A stretch of 64,000 bases of DNA from Simiduia agarivorans SA1 = DSM 21679. GTDB lineage: Bacteria > Pseudomonadota > Gammaproteobacteria > Pseudomonadales > Cellvibrionaceae. Under the pieces are notes generated by a model, which was not told the origin of the DNA, did no database searches, and was given only the letters and a program-made list of their open reading frames with translations. Each line of letters starts with the position of its first letter. Positions within the stretch are counted from its first letter, which is position 1. The stretch covers positions 2,142,001 to 2,206,000 of the forward strand of contig NC_018868.3 of NCBI RefSeq assembly GCF_000305785.2, given 5' to 3'. Below are positions 34,956 to 46,120 of this stretch, piece after piece. Both the position numbers and the translations under genes were made by a program.

Positions 34956-35438
34956 TTACGCCAACACCTGGGCCGTTGCCTGCACCACGAACCAAGCCAT
35001 CACGCCCGCCAACACGTCATCGAGCATCACGCCGAGACCGCCTTTGACCTGTTTATCCGCCCAGTCAATCGGCCAGGGCTTCAGCACGTCGAACAGGCGG
35101 AATAACAAAAACCCGTAGACCAGCCAGGCCCAGCCCTGGGGCACCAAAAACAATGCGATCCAGAGCCCGACAAATTCATCCCAGACGATGGCGCCGTGAT
35201 CGCTGACACCCAGCCAGCGACCGGCATAGCCGCACAGGTAAATACCCAGAAAAAATGCCGCCAGCACCACCCCGGCGTAAACCCACGCCGGCAGCGGCTG
35301 CAAAATCAGAAACAGCGGCAGTGCCATCAGCGTGCCAAAGGTCCCGGGCGCTTTCGGCGCCAGCCCACTGCCGAACCCCAGCGCGCAAAACAGACGAGGG
35401 TCCGCCAACAAGGCGCGCCACCCGGGCAGGCTACGCAT
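34956..35438 (-). CDS. pgpA: phosphatidylglycerophosphatase A
   Basis: 160 residues from ATG 35438 (MRSLPGWRALL), which overlaps the thiL stop by 8 bp. It contains the PgpA pattern GFGSGLAPKAPGTFGTLMALPL, the acidic AIVWDEFVGLWIAL and LDDVLAGVMAWFV, with three to four membrane segments. It removes phosphate from phosphatidylglycerophosphate in membrane lipid synthesis. The thiL-pgpA order is conserved in gammaproteobacteria. Confidence 0.95.
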   Translation of the reverse strand: MRSLPGWRALLADPRLFCALGFGSGLAPKAPGTFGTLMALPLFLILQPLPAWVYAGVVLAAFFLGIYLCGYAGRWLGVSDHGAIVWDEFVGLWIALFLVPQGWAWLVYGFLLFRLFDVLKPWPIDWADKQVKGGLGVMLDDVLAGVMAWFVVQATAQVLA

Positions 35439-36402
35439 CGGTGTCGAAATGGTTGTAGCCGCGTCGTTTGGGTTCAAACACCTCACCTTCCAGCAGCACT
35501 TCAACGCCACTGCCTTTAACGATTTCACCAATGGCATTGGCGTGCAGCTTGCCGGCATCGATCAGTGCCTGTACCTGACCCAGCTTGTCAGGCGAGACGG
35601 TAAAACACAGTTGGTAATCGTCGCCGCCGGCCAATGCCCAGTCGGCGATCTGTTCGGCTTCTGCCACTTTGTTAAGCGCAGTGGATACGGGGATGCGCTC
35701 GAGATCGATCTTCGCACCCACGCCACTCTCTTCACAAATGTGCCCGAGATCCGCCAGCAAACCGTCGGACACATCAATGGCGCACTGGCTGATGCCCCGC
35801 AACATTTTGGCTTCTTTAAGGCGCGGCTGGGGGCGATAATAGTGGGACATAAAATAATTGAACGCCGACTTGCCGACCGTCAATTCCTGCCGGATAACCG
35901 CCAGCGCCGCCGCCGCATCGCCCACGTTGCCGGTAACGTAGATCAGGTCGCCCACGCGGGCATTGGCACGCATCAGCGCGTGATCGGATTCCACCGCGCC
36001 ATGCACCTGAATGGTGATGGCCAACGGGCCGCGCGTGGTATCGCCCCCCACCAGGGCAATGTTGTATTCATCGGCTACCGTGAACAACCCGCGGGCAAAG
36101 CCTTCCATCCAACGCTCGTCCACTTTGGGCATGGTGAGGCCCAGGGTAAACCACAAAGGTTCAGCGCCCATGGCCGCCAGATCACTCAGGTTCACACGCA
36201 GGGCGCGTTCGGCGATGAGTTCCGGGTCGGCGTTGCGGGGAAAGTGAATGCCGCCTACCAGCGTGTCCATTGACACAGCAATGACCTTGCCCTCCGGCGC
36301 CTGCAACAGGGCACAGTCATCGCCAATGCCCATCTGCACTCCAAAGGCACGTGCAGACTGGTAGAAGTAACGCTTGATCAGTTCAAATTCACCCAACGCC
36401 AT
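35431..36402 (-). CDS. thiL: thiamine-monophosphate kinase
   Basis: 323 residues, AIR-synthase fold. It starts MALGEFELIKRYF, with ATP/metal motifs GIGDDCALL, AVSMDTLVGGIHF, NLSDLAAMGAEPLW and VGGDTTRG, and later DVSDGLLADLGHIC. It makes thiamine diphosphate, the cofactor used by Dxs encoded nearby. It is between nusB (54-bp gap) and pgpA (8-bp overlap). Confidence 0.96.
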   Translation of the reverse strand: MALGEFELIKRYFYQSARAFGVQMGIGDDCALLQAPEGKVIAVSMDTLVGGIHFPRNADPELIAERALRVNLSDLAAMGAEPLWFTLGLTMPKVDERWMEGFARGLFTVADEYNIALVGGDTTRGPLAITIQVHGAVESDHALMRANARVGDLIYVTGNVGDAAAALAVIRQELTVGKSAFNYFMSHYYRPQPRLKEAKMLRGISQCAIDVSDGLLADLGHICEESGVGAKIDLERIPVSTALNKVAEAEQIADWALAGGDDYQLCFTVSPDKLGQVQALIDAGKLHANAIGEIVKGSGVEVLLEGEVFEPKRRGYNHFDTDA

Positions 36403-36456
36403 ATCGGTTCCTCAATTGCTGCCGTCGGCACGGCGCTAAATCCATTTATCGCAAAC

Positions 36457-36906
36457 TCAATTGCGGCCGCGCTCGGCCTGCACTTCCACCGCGCGCAACT
36501 GCGCAGCAGTCTGATCCAGCACGGCGTTGATGAACTTGTGCGCATCGGTGGCGCCAAATTTCTTCGCCAGCGCAACCGCTTCGTTAATGACCACTTTGTA
36601 GGGTACATCGATGCGGTTTTTCAGCTCGTAGGTACTCAGACGCAGCAGCGACTGGGTGATGGGATCCAGTTCGTCCTGATTGCGCCCCTGCAGGTGCGGC
36701 GCGTACGCGGCCTCCAGTGCATCCAGCTGTGCGGGCACCTGGTGCAACAGTTCCTGAAAGTAGGCCAGATCCACTTTCGCCATGTCGTAATCCGTGCGGA
36801 ACTCCGCCTCGATGGCGTTCAGCGAGGAACCCGCCATCTGCCATTGATAGAGCGCCTGCATGGCGTAGTGGCGCGCCTGACGGCGCGCAGAAGCAGAGAC
36901 GTTCAT
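36457..36906 (-). CDS. nusB: transcription antitermination protein NusB
   Basis: 149 residues, all-helical. It begins with the Arg-rich RNA-binding segment [18 protein letters not shown] and has [15 protein letters not shown] and [15 protein letters not shown]. It works with NusE (S10) in rRNA antitermination. It starts 2 bp after ribH, the usual ribH-nusB linkage. Confidence 0.96.
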   Translation of the reverse strand: MNVSASARRQARHYAMQALYQWQMAGSSLNAIEAEFRTDYDMAKVDLAYFQELLHQVPAQLDALEAAYAPHLQGRNQDELDPITQSLLRLSTYELKNRIDVPYKVVINEAVALAKKFGATDAHKFINAVLDQTAAQLRAVEVQAERGRN

Positions 36907-36908
36907 GT

Positions 36909-37379
36909 TTATACCTTGGACAGCAGTGAGACCATTTCCAGTGCGGTGAGCGTGGCTTCCACACCCTTGTTGCCGGCCTTGGTGCCGGAACGCTCAATCG
37001 CCTGCTCGATGGAATCGACGGTGAGCACGCCGAAGGTCACGATAACACCGCTGGCCATGGAGGCTTGCGCCAGACCTTTGGTGCACTCACCGGCCACGTA
37101 TTCAAAGTGTGGTGTGCCACCGCGGATAACCGCACCGAGCGCAATGATGGCGTCGAACTTACCCGTTGCCGCCAGCTTTTGAGCCACCAGCGGAAACTCG
37201 AAGGCGCCGGGAGCGTAGTAGATGGTGATGTCTTCGTCTTTGATGCCGTGGCGACGCAGGGTATCCAGCGCGCCGTCTTTCAGGCTTTCAACAACAAAGC
37301 TATTCCAACGGCTGACAATCAGCGCGTACTTGCCTTTGCACTGGGTGAAATCGCCTTCGACAACGGTAATCTTGCTCAT
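36909..37379 (-). CDS. ribH: 6,7-dimethyl-8-ribityllumazine synthase
   Basis: 156 residues, with [21 protein letters not shown]-like [15 protein letters not shown], the substrate loop [14 protein letters not shown] (His at its end), and VTFGVLTVD. It condenses the RibB and RibD pathway products into lumazine. ATG is preceded by a GGAAACC-type weak ribosome site. It sits between ribB and nusB. Confidence 0.96.
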   Translation of the reverse strand: MSKITVVEGDFTQCKGKYALIVSRWNSFVVESLKDGALDTLRRHGIKDEDITIYYAPGAFEFPLVAQKLAATGKFDAIIALGAVIRGGTPHFEYVAGECTKGLAQASMASGVIVTFGVLTVDSIEQAIERSGTKAGNKGVEATLTALEMVSLLSKV

Positions 37380-37413
37380 GGGGTTTCCTGTTTATACATT
37401 CTATTCAAAAAAA

Positions 37414-38535
37414 TTAGTCGGGGCAGGACAGTTGTTCTGTCACTTCCAGATCCCAGCCGGAGATGGCCGAAAATTTCAGTGGCGCCGACATCAGTTTCAT
37501 TTTGCGCACGCCCAGATCGCGCAGAATCTGGGCGCCGGTGCCCACTTGTTTATACACTTTATCCTGACTGATCTGGCGCTGACGGCCAGACAGCATCCAG
37601 TCCACGTTGTCGGCAATTTCCTGTGCGCTTTCAGTGTGACAGATCAATACCACCACACCTTTGCCTTCCCGCTCCACCGCCTCCAGTGCGGCGTGAAAGG
37701 TCCAGGGTTTGTACTCGGTATCGCTCGGGCGCTGAATGGTGAACAGATCGCGCGCGCTGTCCTGCACGTGGACCCGCACCAACGCGGGCTCATCGGCGCT
37801 AAGCGGACCTTTGACCAGGGCAAAATGCAATTCCTGCCGCGCCACATCGCGATAGGTTTTCAGTTCGAATTCACCGAAACCGGTTTTAACCGGGCGGGTG
37901 CTGATGCACTCGACGGTTTTTTCTTTCACCGAACGGTAGTGGATCAGGTCGGCAATGGTGCCGATTTTCAGATCGTGGGTTTTGGCGAACTCTTCCAGAT
38001 CCGGACGGCGCGCCATGGTGCCATCTTCATTCATGATCTCCACGATCACCGCCGCCGGCTCGAAACCCGCCAGACGCGCCAGGTCGCAACCGGCTTCGGT
38101 GTGGCCCGCACGGCTCAACACACCGCCGGGTTGAGCCATGAGCGGGAAAATATGACCCGGCTGGACGATGTCTTCTGCTTTCGCTTCGCGCGCCACTGCC
38201 GCGCGCACGGTGCGTGCCCGGTCGGCGGCGGAAATACCGGTAGTGACGCCGGTCGCGGCCTCGATGGAGAGCGTGAAATTGGTGCTGTGCTGGGCGCCGT
38301 TGTGACGCCCCCCCACCATCAGCGGCAGATCCAATTGGCGGCAACGCTTTTCGGTCAGGGTCAGGCAAATCAACCCACGGGCGTGTTTGGCCATGAAATT
38401 GATGTCTTCGGGCCGGATCTGCTCGGCGGCAATCACCAGATCGCCTTCGTTTTCGCGATCCTCGTCATCCATGAGGATGACCATCTTGCCCTGTCGGATG
38501 TCGTCGATCAGTTCTTCTACGCTGTTAAGTTCCAT
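37414..38535 (-). CDS. ribB: 3,4-dihydroxy-2-butanone 4-phosphate synthase with degenerate GTP cyclohydrolase II domain
   Basis: 373 residues. The N-terminal domain (1-205) is a complete RibB: DDEDRENEGDLV, RGLICLTLTEKRC, and GHIFPLMAQPGGVLSRAGHTEA. The C-terminal domain (about 210-373) has the cyclohydrolase II fold (ALVRVHVQDSARDLF) but lacks the three zinc Cys and the active-site RQEGRGIGL, reading VLICHTESAQEIADN instead. It is therefore probably inactive for GTP opening, consistent with a separate ribA downstream. Such hybrid forms are known in proteobacteria. Confidence 0.93.
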   Translation of the reverse strand: MELNSVEELIDDIRQGKMVILMDDEDRENEGDLVIAAEQIRPEDINFMAKHARGLICLTLTEKRCRQLDLPLMVGGRHNGAQHSTNFTLSIEAATGVTTGISAADRARTVRAAVAREAKAEDIVQPGHIFPLMAQPGGVLSRAGHTEAGCDLARLAGFEPAAVIVEIMNEDGTMARRPDLEEFAKTHDLKIGTIADLIHYRSVKEKTVECISTRPVKTGFGEFELKTYRDVARQELHFALVKGPLSADEPALVRVHVQDSARDLFTIQRPSDTEYKPWTFHAALEAVEREGKGVVVLICHTESAQEIADNVDWMLSGRQRQISQDKVYKQVGTGAQILRDLGVRKMKLMSAPLKFSAISGWDLEVTEQLSCPD

Positions 38536-38546
38536 ATCTCGTCCCG

Positions 38547-39212
38547 TTAGCGGCTGAAGCCGTGCTCCGCCAGAAATGCCATGGTAATGCCTGAGTCCGG
38601 GGTGCCGGTCTGTGCCGCCTTGTCCCCTAATAATAGTCTTTCGAGGTAGCGCGCCAGCAAATCCACCTCCAGATTCACCCGCGTGCCTGCTTTATAGGTG
38701 CCCATCACCGTCTTCTCAAGGGTGTGGGGCACGATATTAAGCTCGAACTCCGCCCCGTCGACGGCATTGACTGTCAGGCTGGTGCCATCCACCGTGATTG
38801 AGCCCTTATGCGCGATGTATTTGGCCAAGTGATCGGGCGCGCGCAAGCGAAAACGCTCCGAACGGGCATCCGTGTGCCGGCTGACCACTTCGCCCACGCC
38901 ATCCACATGACCGCTGACCAAATGCCCGCCCAGACGGGTGGTGGGTGTCAGTGCTTTTTCCAGGTTGACCTTCTGACCCACTGCCCACTGGCGCAGGGTG
39001 GTGTTGTCGAGCGTTTCCACGCTCACATCGGCCCAATAGCCGTCGCCGGGCAATTCCACCACGGTCAGACACACGCCATTGGTGGCAATAGAATCGCCCA
39101 GCGCCACATCCTGTAAATCCAGTCCGTGGGTCTTCACTCGCAGCCGCAGATCGCCACCGGCGGGCTGGGCCACCAGGATTTCACCTACCGCTTCAATGAT
39201 ACCGGTAAACAT
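38547..39212 (-). CDS. ribE: riboflavin synthase alpha subunit
   Basis: 221 residues from ATG 39212 (MFTGIIEAVGEIL) with GGGAGAG upstream; a longer frame reads into ribD. Two lumazine-binding repeats: the first has GDSIATNGVCLTV and the second KGSITVDGTSLTVN, with TTRLGGHLVSGHVDGVG and EKTVMGTYKAGTRVNLEVD. It dismutates two lumazines to riboflavin. Also named ribC in some species. Confidence 0.95.
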   Translation of the reverse strand: MFTGIIEAVGEILVAQPAGGDLRLRVKTHGLDLQDVALGDSIATNGVCLTVVELPGDGYWADVSVETLDNTTLRQWAVGQKVNLEKALTPTTRLGGHLVSGHVDGVGEVVSRHTDARSERFRLRAPDHLAKYIAHKGSITVDGTSLTVNAVDGAEFELNIVPHTLEKTVMGTYKAGTRVNLEVDLLARYLERLLLGDKAAQTGTPDSGITMAFLAEHGFSR

Positions 39213-39235
39213 ACGCTCTCCCAGAGAGTGAAAAA

Positions 39236-40351
39236 TCAGTCGCCCACCGGGTGGGCGGTTATACGCCAATCGCCACCGATTGCGCGCATATCGGTAATCG
39301 CCAGCTTGCGTTGTTCTGCCATCTGCTCAAGCGGCAGTTGCAACAACGGCCTGGCACTGGAGCCCAACAGGGTCGGCGCCATGTACAGCACCAATTCGTC
39401 CACCAGACCCGCCGCCATAAAACTGCCCGCCAACCGGCTACCCGCCTCGACCAGCACTTCGTTGCACTCGCGCGCAGCCAGGGCCTCCAGCAAAGCGCGC
39501 AAATCGCCGCCATCACTCTGCGCTTCGGGCAGGGACAAATGGCTGTAGGGCACGGCCGCATCGGCATACGTTTCAGGCTCGCCCTGTACCAGCAATACAG
39601 GACCACCCGCCGACAACAACCGGCTGCCTGCGGGCAGGCGCGAACGCCGGTCAAGCAATACCCGCACAGGCGGATTGGCCAGCGCCAGGCTGCATTGCGG
39701 CTCGGGCAGCTGTAACTCGCCCGCTCGCAAGGTCAGGGCCGCATCATCGTGCAAAACGGTATCGATACCGGTGACGATAGCGCAGCTGCGCGCGCGCAGT
39801 TTTTGGACGTCTGCGCGCGCAGCCGGCCCGGTAATCCATTGGGATTCGCCACTGGCCATTGCGGTACGGCCATCCAGACTCATGCCCAGCTTGACCCGGA
39901 CCCAGGGCAGGCCCTGTTCCATGCGTTTGATAAAGCCCGGGTTGAGCGCCCGGCAACCGGCTTCCAGCACCGGGCCCTGTACCTCCACCCCGGCATCGCG
40001 CAGGCGCGCGAGTCCGCTGCCTGCCACCCGGGGGTTGGGATCCTGCATACCGAATACCACGCGCCTGATGCCGGCGTCGATCAGCGCCTGGGAGCAGGGT
40101 CCGGTGCGCCCGGTGTGGTTGCAGGGTTCGAGTGTGACGTAAGCGATCAGGCCCTTGGCACTGCCGCCCAGCGCTGCCAGCGCGTTCACTTCGGCGTGGC
40201 CCTGACCGGCGCGCTGATGCCAGCCTTCAGCCACGATCGCACCGGCCTCATTCACTAACACACAGCCCACGCGCGGATTGGGGCGAGTGCTATAGATACC
40301 CTGCTCTGCCAGCTGCAGTGCGCGGGCCATGTAAAATTCCTGGGTGTGCAA
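39236..40351 (-). CDS. ribD: bifunctional diaminohydroxyphosphoribosylaminopyrimidine deaminase / uracil reductase
   Basis: 371 residues from TTG 40351, used because the residues before the internal ATG 40330 (HTQEFYMARAL) match the N-terminus of Escherichia coli RibD (QDEYYMARAL). ATG 40330 has the better ribosome site (AGGA), so it is the alternative. Deaminase domain (about 1-145): zinc motif HAEVNAL and CNHTGRTGPC. Reductase domain (about 150-371): KLGMSLDGRTA, GIDTVLHDD, VEAGSRLAGSF. It starts 5 bp after nrdR. Confidence 0.94.
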   Translation of the reverse strand: MHTQEFYMARALQLAEQGIYSTRPNPRVGCVLVNEAGAIVAEGWHQRAGQGHAEVNALAALGGSAKGLIAYVTLEPCNHTGRTGPCSQALIDAGIRRVVFGMQDPNPRVAGSGLARLRDAGVEVQGPVLEAGCRALNPGFIKRMEQGLPWVRVKLGMSLDGRTAMASGESQWITGPAARADVQKLRARSCAIVTGIDTVLHDDAALTLRAGELQLPEPQCSLALANPPVRVLLDRRSRLPAGSRLLSAGGPVLLVQGEPETYADAAVPYSHLSLPEAQSDGGDLRALLEALAARECNEVLVEAGSRLAGSFMAAGLVDELVLYMAPTLLGSSARPLLQLPLEQMAEQRKLAITDMRAIGGDWRITAHPVGD

Positions 40352-40356
40352 GAGAT

Positions 40357-40824
40357 TCAGTCCGCGCCGCGTGGGTTGCGTTCCAGGCGCTCAATTTCAT
40401 CGCGGAATTCACTGATATCCTGAAACTGGCGATAGACCGAAGCAAAGCGAACGTAGGCCACTTCGTCCAGGCTGCGCAACTTTTCCATGACTTTTTCACC
40501 CAGCAGGCGAGAGGGGATCTCGCGCTCGCCGGTCGCTTGCAACGCGTGCTTGATCTGGTTCAGTGCGGACTCGATGTCTTCCACCGACACCGGGCGTTTT
40601 TCCAGCGCCCGCAATAACCCGGCGCGCAGCTTGTTTTCATCAAAAGGCTCACGGGTGCCATCCTGCTTGATGATGCGTGGCATCAACAGCTCGGCCACTT
40701 CATAGGTGGTGAAGCGTTCGCGGCACGACAGGCATTCGCGACGCCGGCGCACCTGATCGCCTTCGGCCACCAGACGGGAGTCGATTACCTTGGTGTCATC
40801 GGCGCTGCAGAAGGGACAATGCAT
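40357..40824 (-). CDS. nrdR: transcriptional repressor NrdR
   Basis: 155 residues from [13 protein letters not shown]. The zinc ribbon uses CPFC and CLSC, followed by RFTTYE and the ATP-cone ([35 protein letters not shown]). It represses ribonucleotide reductase genes in response to ATP/dATP. Its place before ribD is conserved in gammaproteobacteria. The start is supported by the universal MHCPFC N-terminus; an upstream extension has no homology. Confidence 0.96.
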   Translation of the reverse strand: MHCPFCSADDTKVIDSRLVAEGDQVRRRRECLSCRERFTTYEVAELLMPRIIKQDGTREPFDENKLRAGLLRALEKRPVSVEDIESALNQIKHALQATGEREIPSRLLGEKVMEKLRSLDEVAYVRFASVYRQFQDISEFRDEIERLERNPRGAD

Positions 40825-40959
40825 AGGGCAATACCAGTGAGAAACTGGCGCGCATGGTACCACAGGAAGCCGTTCAAACGTATGAATAAGGCACCCGCGG
40901 CCAGCATCAACTATACTGATGACTGATTGTGACCTACAGGTCAGCAACTGCGCAGCGCT

Positions 40960-42962
<2,003 letters not shown>

Positions 42963-42966
<4 letters not shown>

Positions 42967-44609
42967 CCCATATCCACCTGCCACTGCACCGGCTTGTCGT
43001 TCATCCGGTCCAGCAAAAAGCCGTAGCAATCCTCAATTGGCCCGCGGCGGATTTTCAACGTTGGCGTGAGCAGGCCATTTTCCACCGTCCACGGCTCGGC
43101 CAACACAATCAACGCACCCAACCGCTCATGGGATTCCAGTTCGCCATTCACCTGCAACAAGGTTTGCTCCAGCGAGGCCTGCACCAATTTTTTGTCGCTG
43201 CCGAGGCCTGCGTCATTGAGCACAACCAAAGCCACGGGCGCGGGACGCCCCAGCCCCAGCACACACACCTGATCAATGCTGTCATTCTGCGCCAGCTTGT
43301 TCTCAATCGGCGCCGGTGCCACGTATTTGCCTTTGGCGGTTTTGAATTGCTCTTTCAGACGACCAATAATTTTATAGGCGCCGTCTGCCGTCACCTGACC
43401 CCGATCACCGGTGCGGAACCAGCCATCCACGAAGGATTCGCGCGTGGCCTCTTCGTTGTTGTAGTAGCGGGTAAACACCGCGTCACCGCGGATCTGCACT
43501 TCATCGTTTTCGCCCAAACGCATTTCCACGCAGGCCACGGGCGTGCCGATAGTACCGATGCGATCGGGGTTATAAGGCAAATTGGAACAGGACAATCCCG
43601 AGGTCTCGGTCATGCCCCAACCTTCGGCGATGTCGATACCAATTCGCCGGTACCAGCGCAACATGTCGGGCGAAATGGGCGCCGAGCCGGAACCGAACAC
43701 GCGCACCTTGTCGAGCCCGAGACCCGCACGGATTTTGCGCGCCACCAGTTTGCCCACAAACGGAATCGCGAGTAGCCGACGCAGCTTGCGCTCGGGCAAT
43801 TTTTCCTGGATTCCGGCCTGAAACTTGGTCCACAGCCGCGGCACGGAAATGAAAAAGCTCGGCCGGCAATATTTCACGTCATCCACAAAGGTATCGAGCG
43901 CTTCCACAAAATAGATGGCCACGCCCGCGTAGTAGGACATGATCTCCACCACACAGCGCTCGGTAATATGTGCCAACGGCAGGTAGGACATGCAGCGATC
44001 ATCATCGCGCCACTCCACCTGCGCTGCGGTGGTGTAGCTGGACGACCCCACATTGCGGTGGGTCAGTACCACGCCCTTGGGTCTGCCGGTGGAGCCGGAG
44101 GTGTACACCAGCGTGTAAATATCGTCGGGCTGAAATTCGGGCAACTGTTCGAGCGGCTTGTACTGCACCAGCCATTGATCCCAATGGGCCGTTGTCCGCG
44201 CGGTTTCGTACGGAAAGCCGATACGCAATACCGACTCGGGAATCGCATCGTCTGCCGCGGCAATATCATCCAGCTTACCCAGAAAAATCGCGCGCGCGTC
44301 ACTGTGCTCCAACACATAGCTGATGGTATCGGCACTGGCGGTTGAATAGATGGGCACACTGATCATGCCAGCCATGGTGATGGCCAGATCGGCGATAAAC
44401 CATTCGGCGGAATTTTTTGCCAGTATCGCAATCCGGTCGCCCTTGCCGTAACGGGCGGCCAGGCCACTGGCAATCGTGCGGGCCTGCCGGTCGGCCTCGG
44501 CCCAGGTCCACTGCCGCCATTGCCGCTCCACCGGCTGGAACAACCAGGGTTTATCGGGATGCTGCGCCACACGCTGACTGAATTGGGCGAGGGGAAGTTG
44601 ATAGCTCAT
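42963..44609 (-). CDS. AMP-binding long-chain acyl-CoA synthetase family protein
   Basis: 548 residues of the adenylate-forming superfamily. P-loop YTSGSTGRPKGVVLTHRN, EGWGMTETSG, the TGD motif WFRTGDRG, and GRLKEQFKTAKGKYVAP (the A8/hinge lysine region). Substrate chain length is not evident; the sequence is closer to the FAA1/long-chain group, with short linker insertion. It should activate fatty acids for degradation or membrane recycling. Divergent from the LpxH-like gene, with a 10-bp inverted repeat between them. Confidence 0.9.
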
Positions 44610-44663
44610 TGCCGCTCCGTTGGTTTTTTATTGTCTGGCCAATGTGCCACAGTCATTGGCCAT

Positions 44664-44700
44664 TCTCAAACCTCTACACGAAATCGTCACAGGTTTGAGA
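44664..44700. promoter_or_regulatory. inverted repeat in divergent acyl-CoA synthetase / LpxH-like promoter region
   Basis: Perfect 10-bp arms TCTCAAACCT (44664-44673) and AGGTTTGAGA (44691-44700) with a 17-nt spacer. The inner CAAAC...GTTTG resembles the boxes of PsrA-type regulators of fatty-acid genes but the spacing is longer than in those. A regulator site is likely; its identity is unknown. Confidence 0.45.
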
Positions 44701-44756
44701 CACCGCTGTCATAAAACCCGGGCACAGTGGCGCCATCAGAACGGGGAACCGGCCCG

Positions 44757-45530
44757 ATGCATCATTTCCGCACCGTATTTTTATCCGACCTGCATTTGGG
44801 CACACGCGACTGCAAGGCAGACCTGCTGCTCCAGTGCCTGGAACAGATCCGCACCCGGCACATTTACCTGCTGGGGGACGTGATCGACATGTGGGCGCTG
44901 TCCCGCGGCAGCGCCTGGCCCGCGGCCCATTCAGCGGTGCTGGACAAACTCCGGCAACTGGCCTGCGAGGGCGTGCGCATCACTTACATTCCGGGCAACC
45001 ACGATGCCCCGCTTCGTCACTACACCGGCGTCTTTCCCGATCAGGTAGAAGTGGTGCGCGAAAGTCATCACCGCACCGCCCGTGGCGAGCGGCTACTGCT
45101 GATTCATGGCGATTGTTTCGATCAGGCCATGCACTGCGCGCCCTGGCTGTACTGGCTGGGCGACAGGGCCTACGATCTGCTGCTGTTGATCAACCGGTTT
45201 AATGGCCGCATCAGTCGCTGGCGCGGCCTACCCTACTGGTCGCTGGCGGGCTTTATCAAAGCCCGTATCGGTGTTGCCCGCCGTCTGCTTGCCACCTACG
45301 CGCGACTCGCCACGGGCCACGCCCGCAGCCGGGGCTTTGAAGGCGTGATCTGCGGCCACATACACCACCCCGCGCTTGAGCACATCGATGGCCAGCTCTA
45401 CGGCAATTGCGGCGACTGGGTGGAAAGCTGCACATTGCTGGCGGAGCATCCCGACGGCAAGCTACAGCTGTTGGACCTGCCTACGCTACTGACTGAGCCC
45501 CACCGGGACCGCGCATTACACGCCGCGTGA
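44757..45530 (+). CDS. LpxH-like metallophosphatase (putative UDP-2,3-diacylglucosamine diphosphatase)
   Basis: 257 residues from ATG 44757 (MHHFRTVFLSDLHLGTRD). Calcineurin-type metal motifs in order: SDLHLG, GDVIDMW, GNHDAP, IHGDCFD and GHIHHP. Family members near this type are annotated as LpxH-related lipid A enzymes, but true LpxH has GNRD and GHTHRP. This one differs, so another phosphoester substrate is possible. It is a single-gene unit before purE. Confidence 0.75.
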   Translation: MHHFRTVFLSDLHLGTRDCKADLLLQCLEQIRTRHIYLLGDVIDMWALSRGSAWPAAHSAVLDKLRQLACEGVRITYIPGNHDAPLRHYTGVFPDQVEVVRESHHRTARGERLLLIHGDCFDQAMHCAPWLYWLGDRAYDLLLLINRFNGRISRWRGLPYWSLAGFIKARIGVARRLLATYARLATGHARSRGFEGVICGHIHHPALEHIDGQLYGNCGDWVESCTLLAEHPDGKLQLLDLPTLLTEPHRDRALHAA

Positions 45531-45625
45531 ACAGCGCATAAAACAGGTGCCAACCTGCGCAAGCACAGGTACAATGCGTCCCTTTTTCCCGCACACTCAG
45601 AACGTCAGGAAATTGGGGAGTTAGT

Positions 45626-46120
45626 ATGAAGCCGCTGATCGGTATCATTATGGGGTCCACGTCCGACTGGGACACCATGAGCCACGCCGCTGAAACCTTG
45701 GACAAGCTCGGGGTCCCCCACGAGGTTGAGGTGGTGTCTGCACACCGCACGCCCGACAAGCTGTTTCAGTACGCTGAAGAGGCGGAAGCCCGCGGTATCG
45801 AGGTGATTATTGCCGGCGCCGGTGGCGCGGCGCACCTGCCCGGTATGGTAGCCGCCAAAACGCCCCTGCCTGTACTGGGCGTACCGGTTCAGTCCAAAGC
45901 CCTGAACGGCATGGATTCCCTGCTATCCATTGTCCAGATGCCCGGCGGCATTCCGGTGGGCACACTGGCCATCGGCAAAGCCGGCGCCATCAACGCCGCC
46001 CTGTTGGGTGCCTCCATTCTCGGCAACAAGTATTCCGAATACCGTCAGGCGGTGGTGGATTTCCGCGAAAAGCAAACCGAAACCGTGCTGTCCAAGCCAG
46101 ACCCACGGGAGCTGGGCTGA
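45626..46120 (+). CDS. purE: N5-carboxyaminoimidazole ribonucleotide mutase
   Basis: 164 residues with [40 protein letters not shown] and [17 protein letters not shown], all class I PurE hallmarks. It moves the carboxyl group from N5-CAIR to CAIR in purine synthesis. The stop shares one base with the purK start (TGATG). Confidence 0.97.
   Translation: MKPLIGIIMGSTSDWDTMSHAAETLDKLGVPHEVEVVSAHRTPDKLFQYAEEAEARGIEVIIAGAGGAAHLPGMVAAKTPLPVLGVPVQSKALNGMDSLLSIVQMPGGIPVGTLAIGKAGAINAALLGASILGNKYSEYRQAVVDFREKQTETVLSKPDPRELG

Noticed and set aside
37222..38550. 442-codon open frame on the plus strand
   Set aside because: Antisense to ribB and ribH, which are unmistakable; no motifs.
38500..38600. FMN riboswitch upstream of ribB
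   Set aside because: Only 11 bp separates ribE from ribB and no RFN-element consensus is visible there or before nrdR-ribD.
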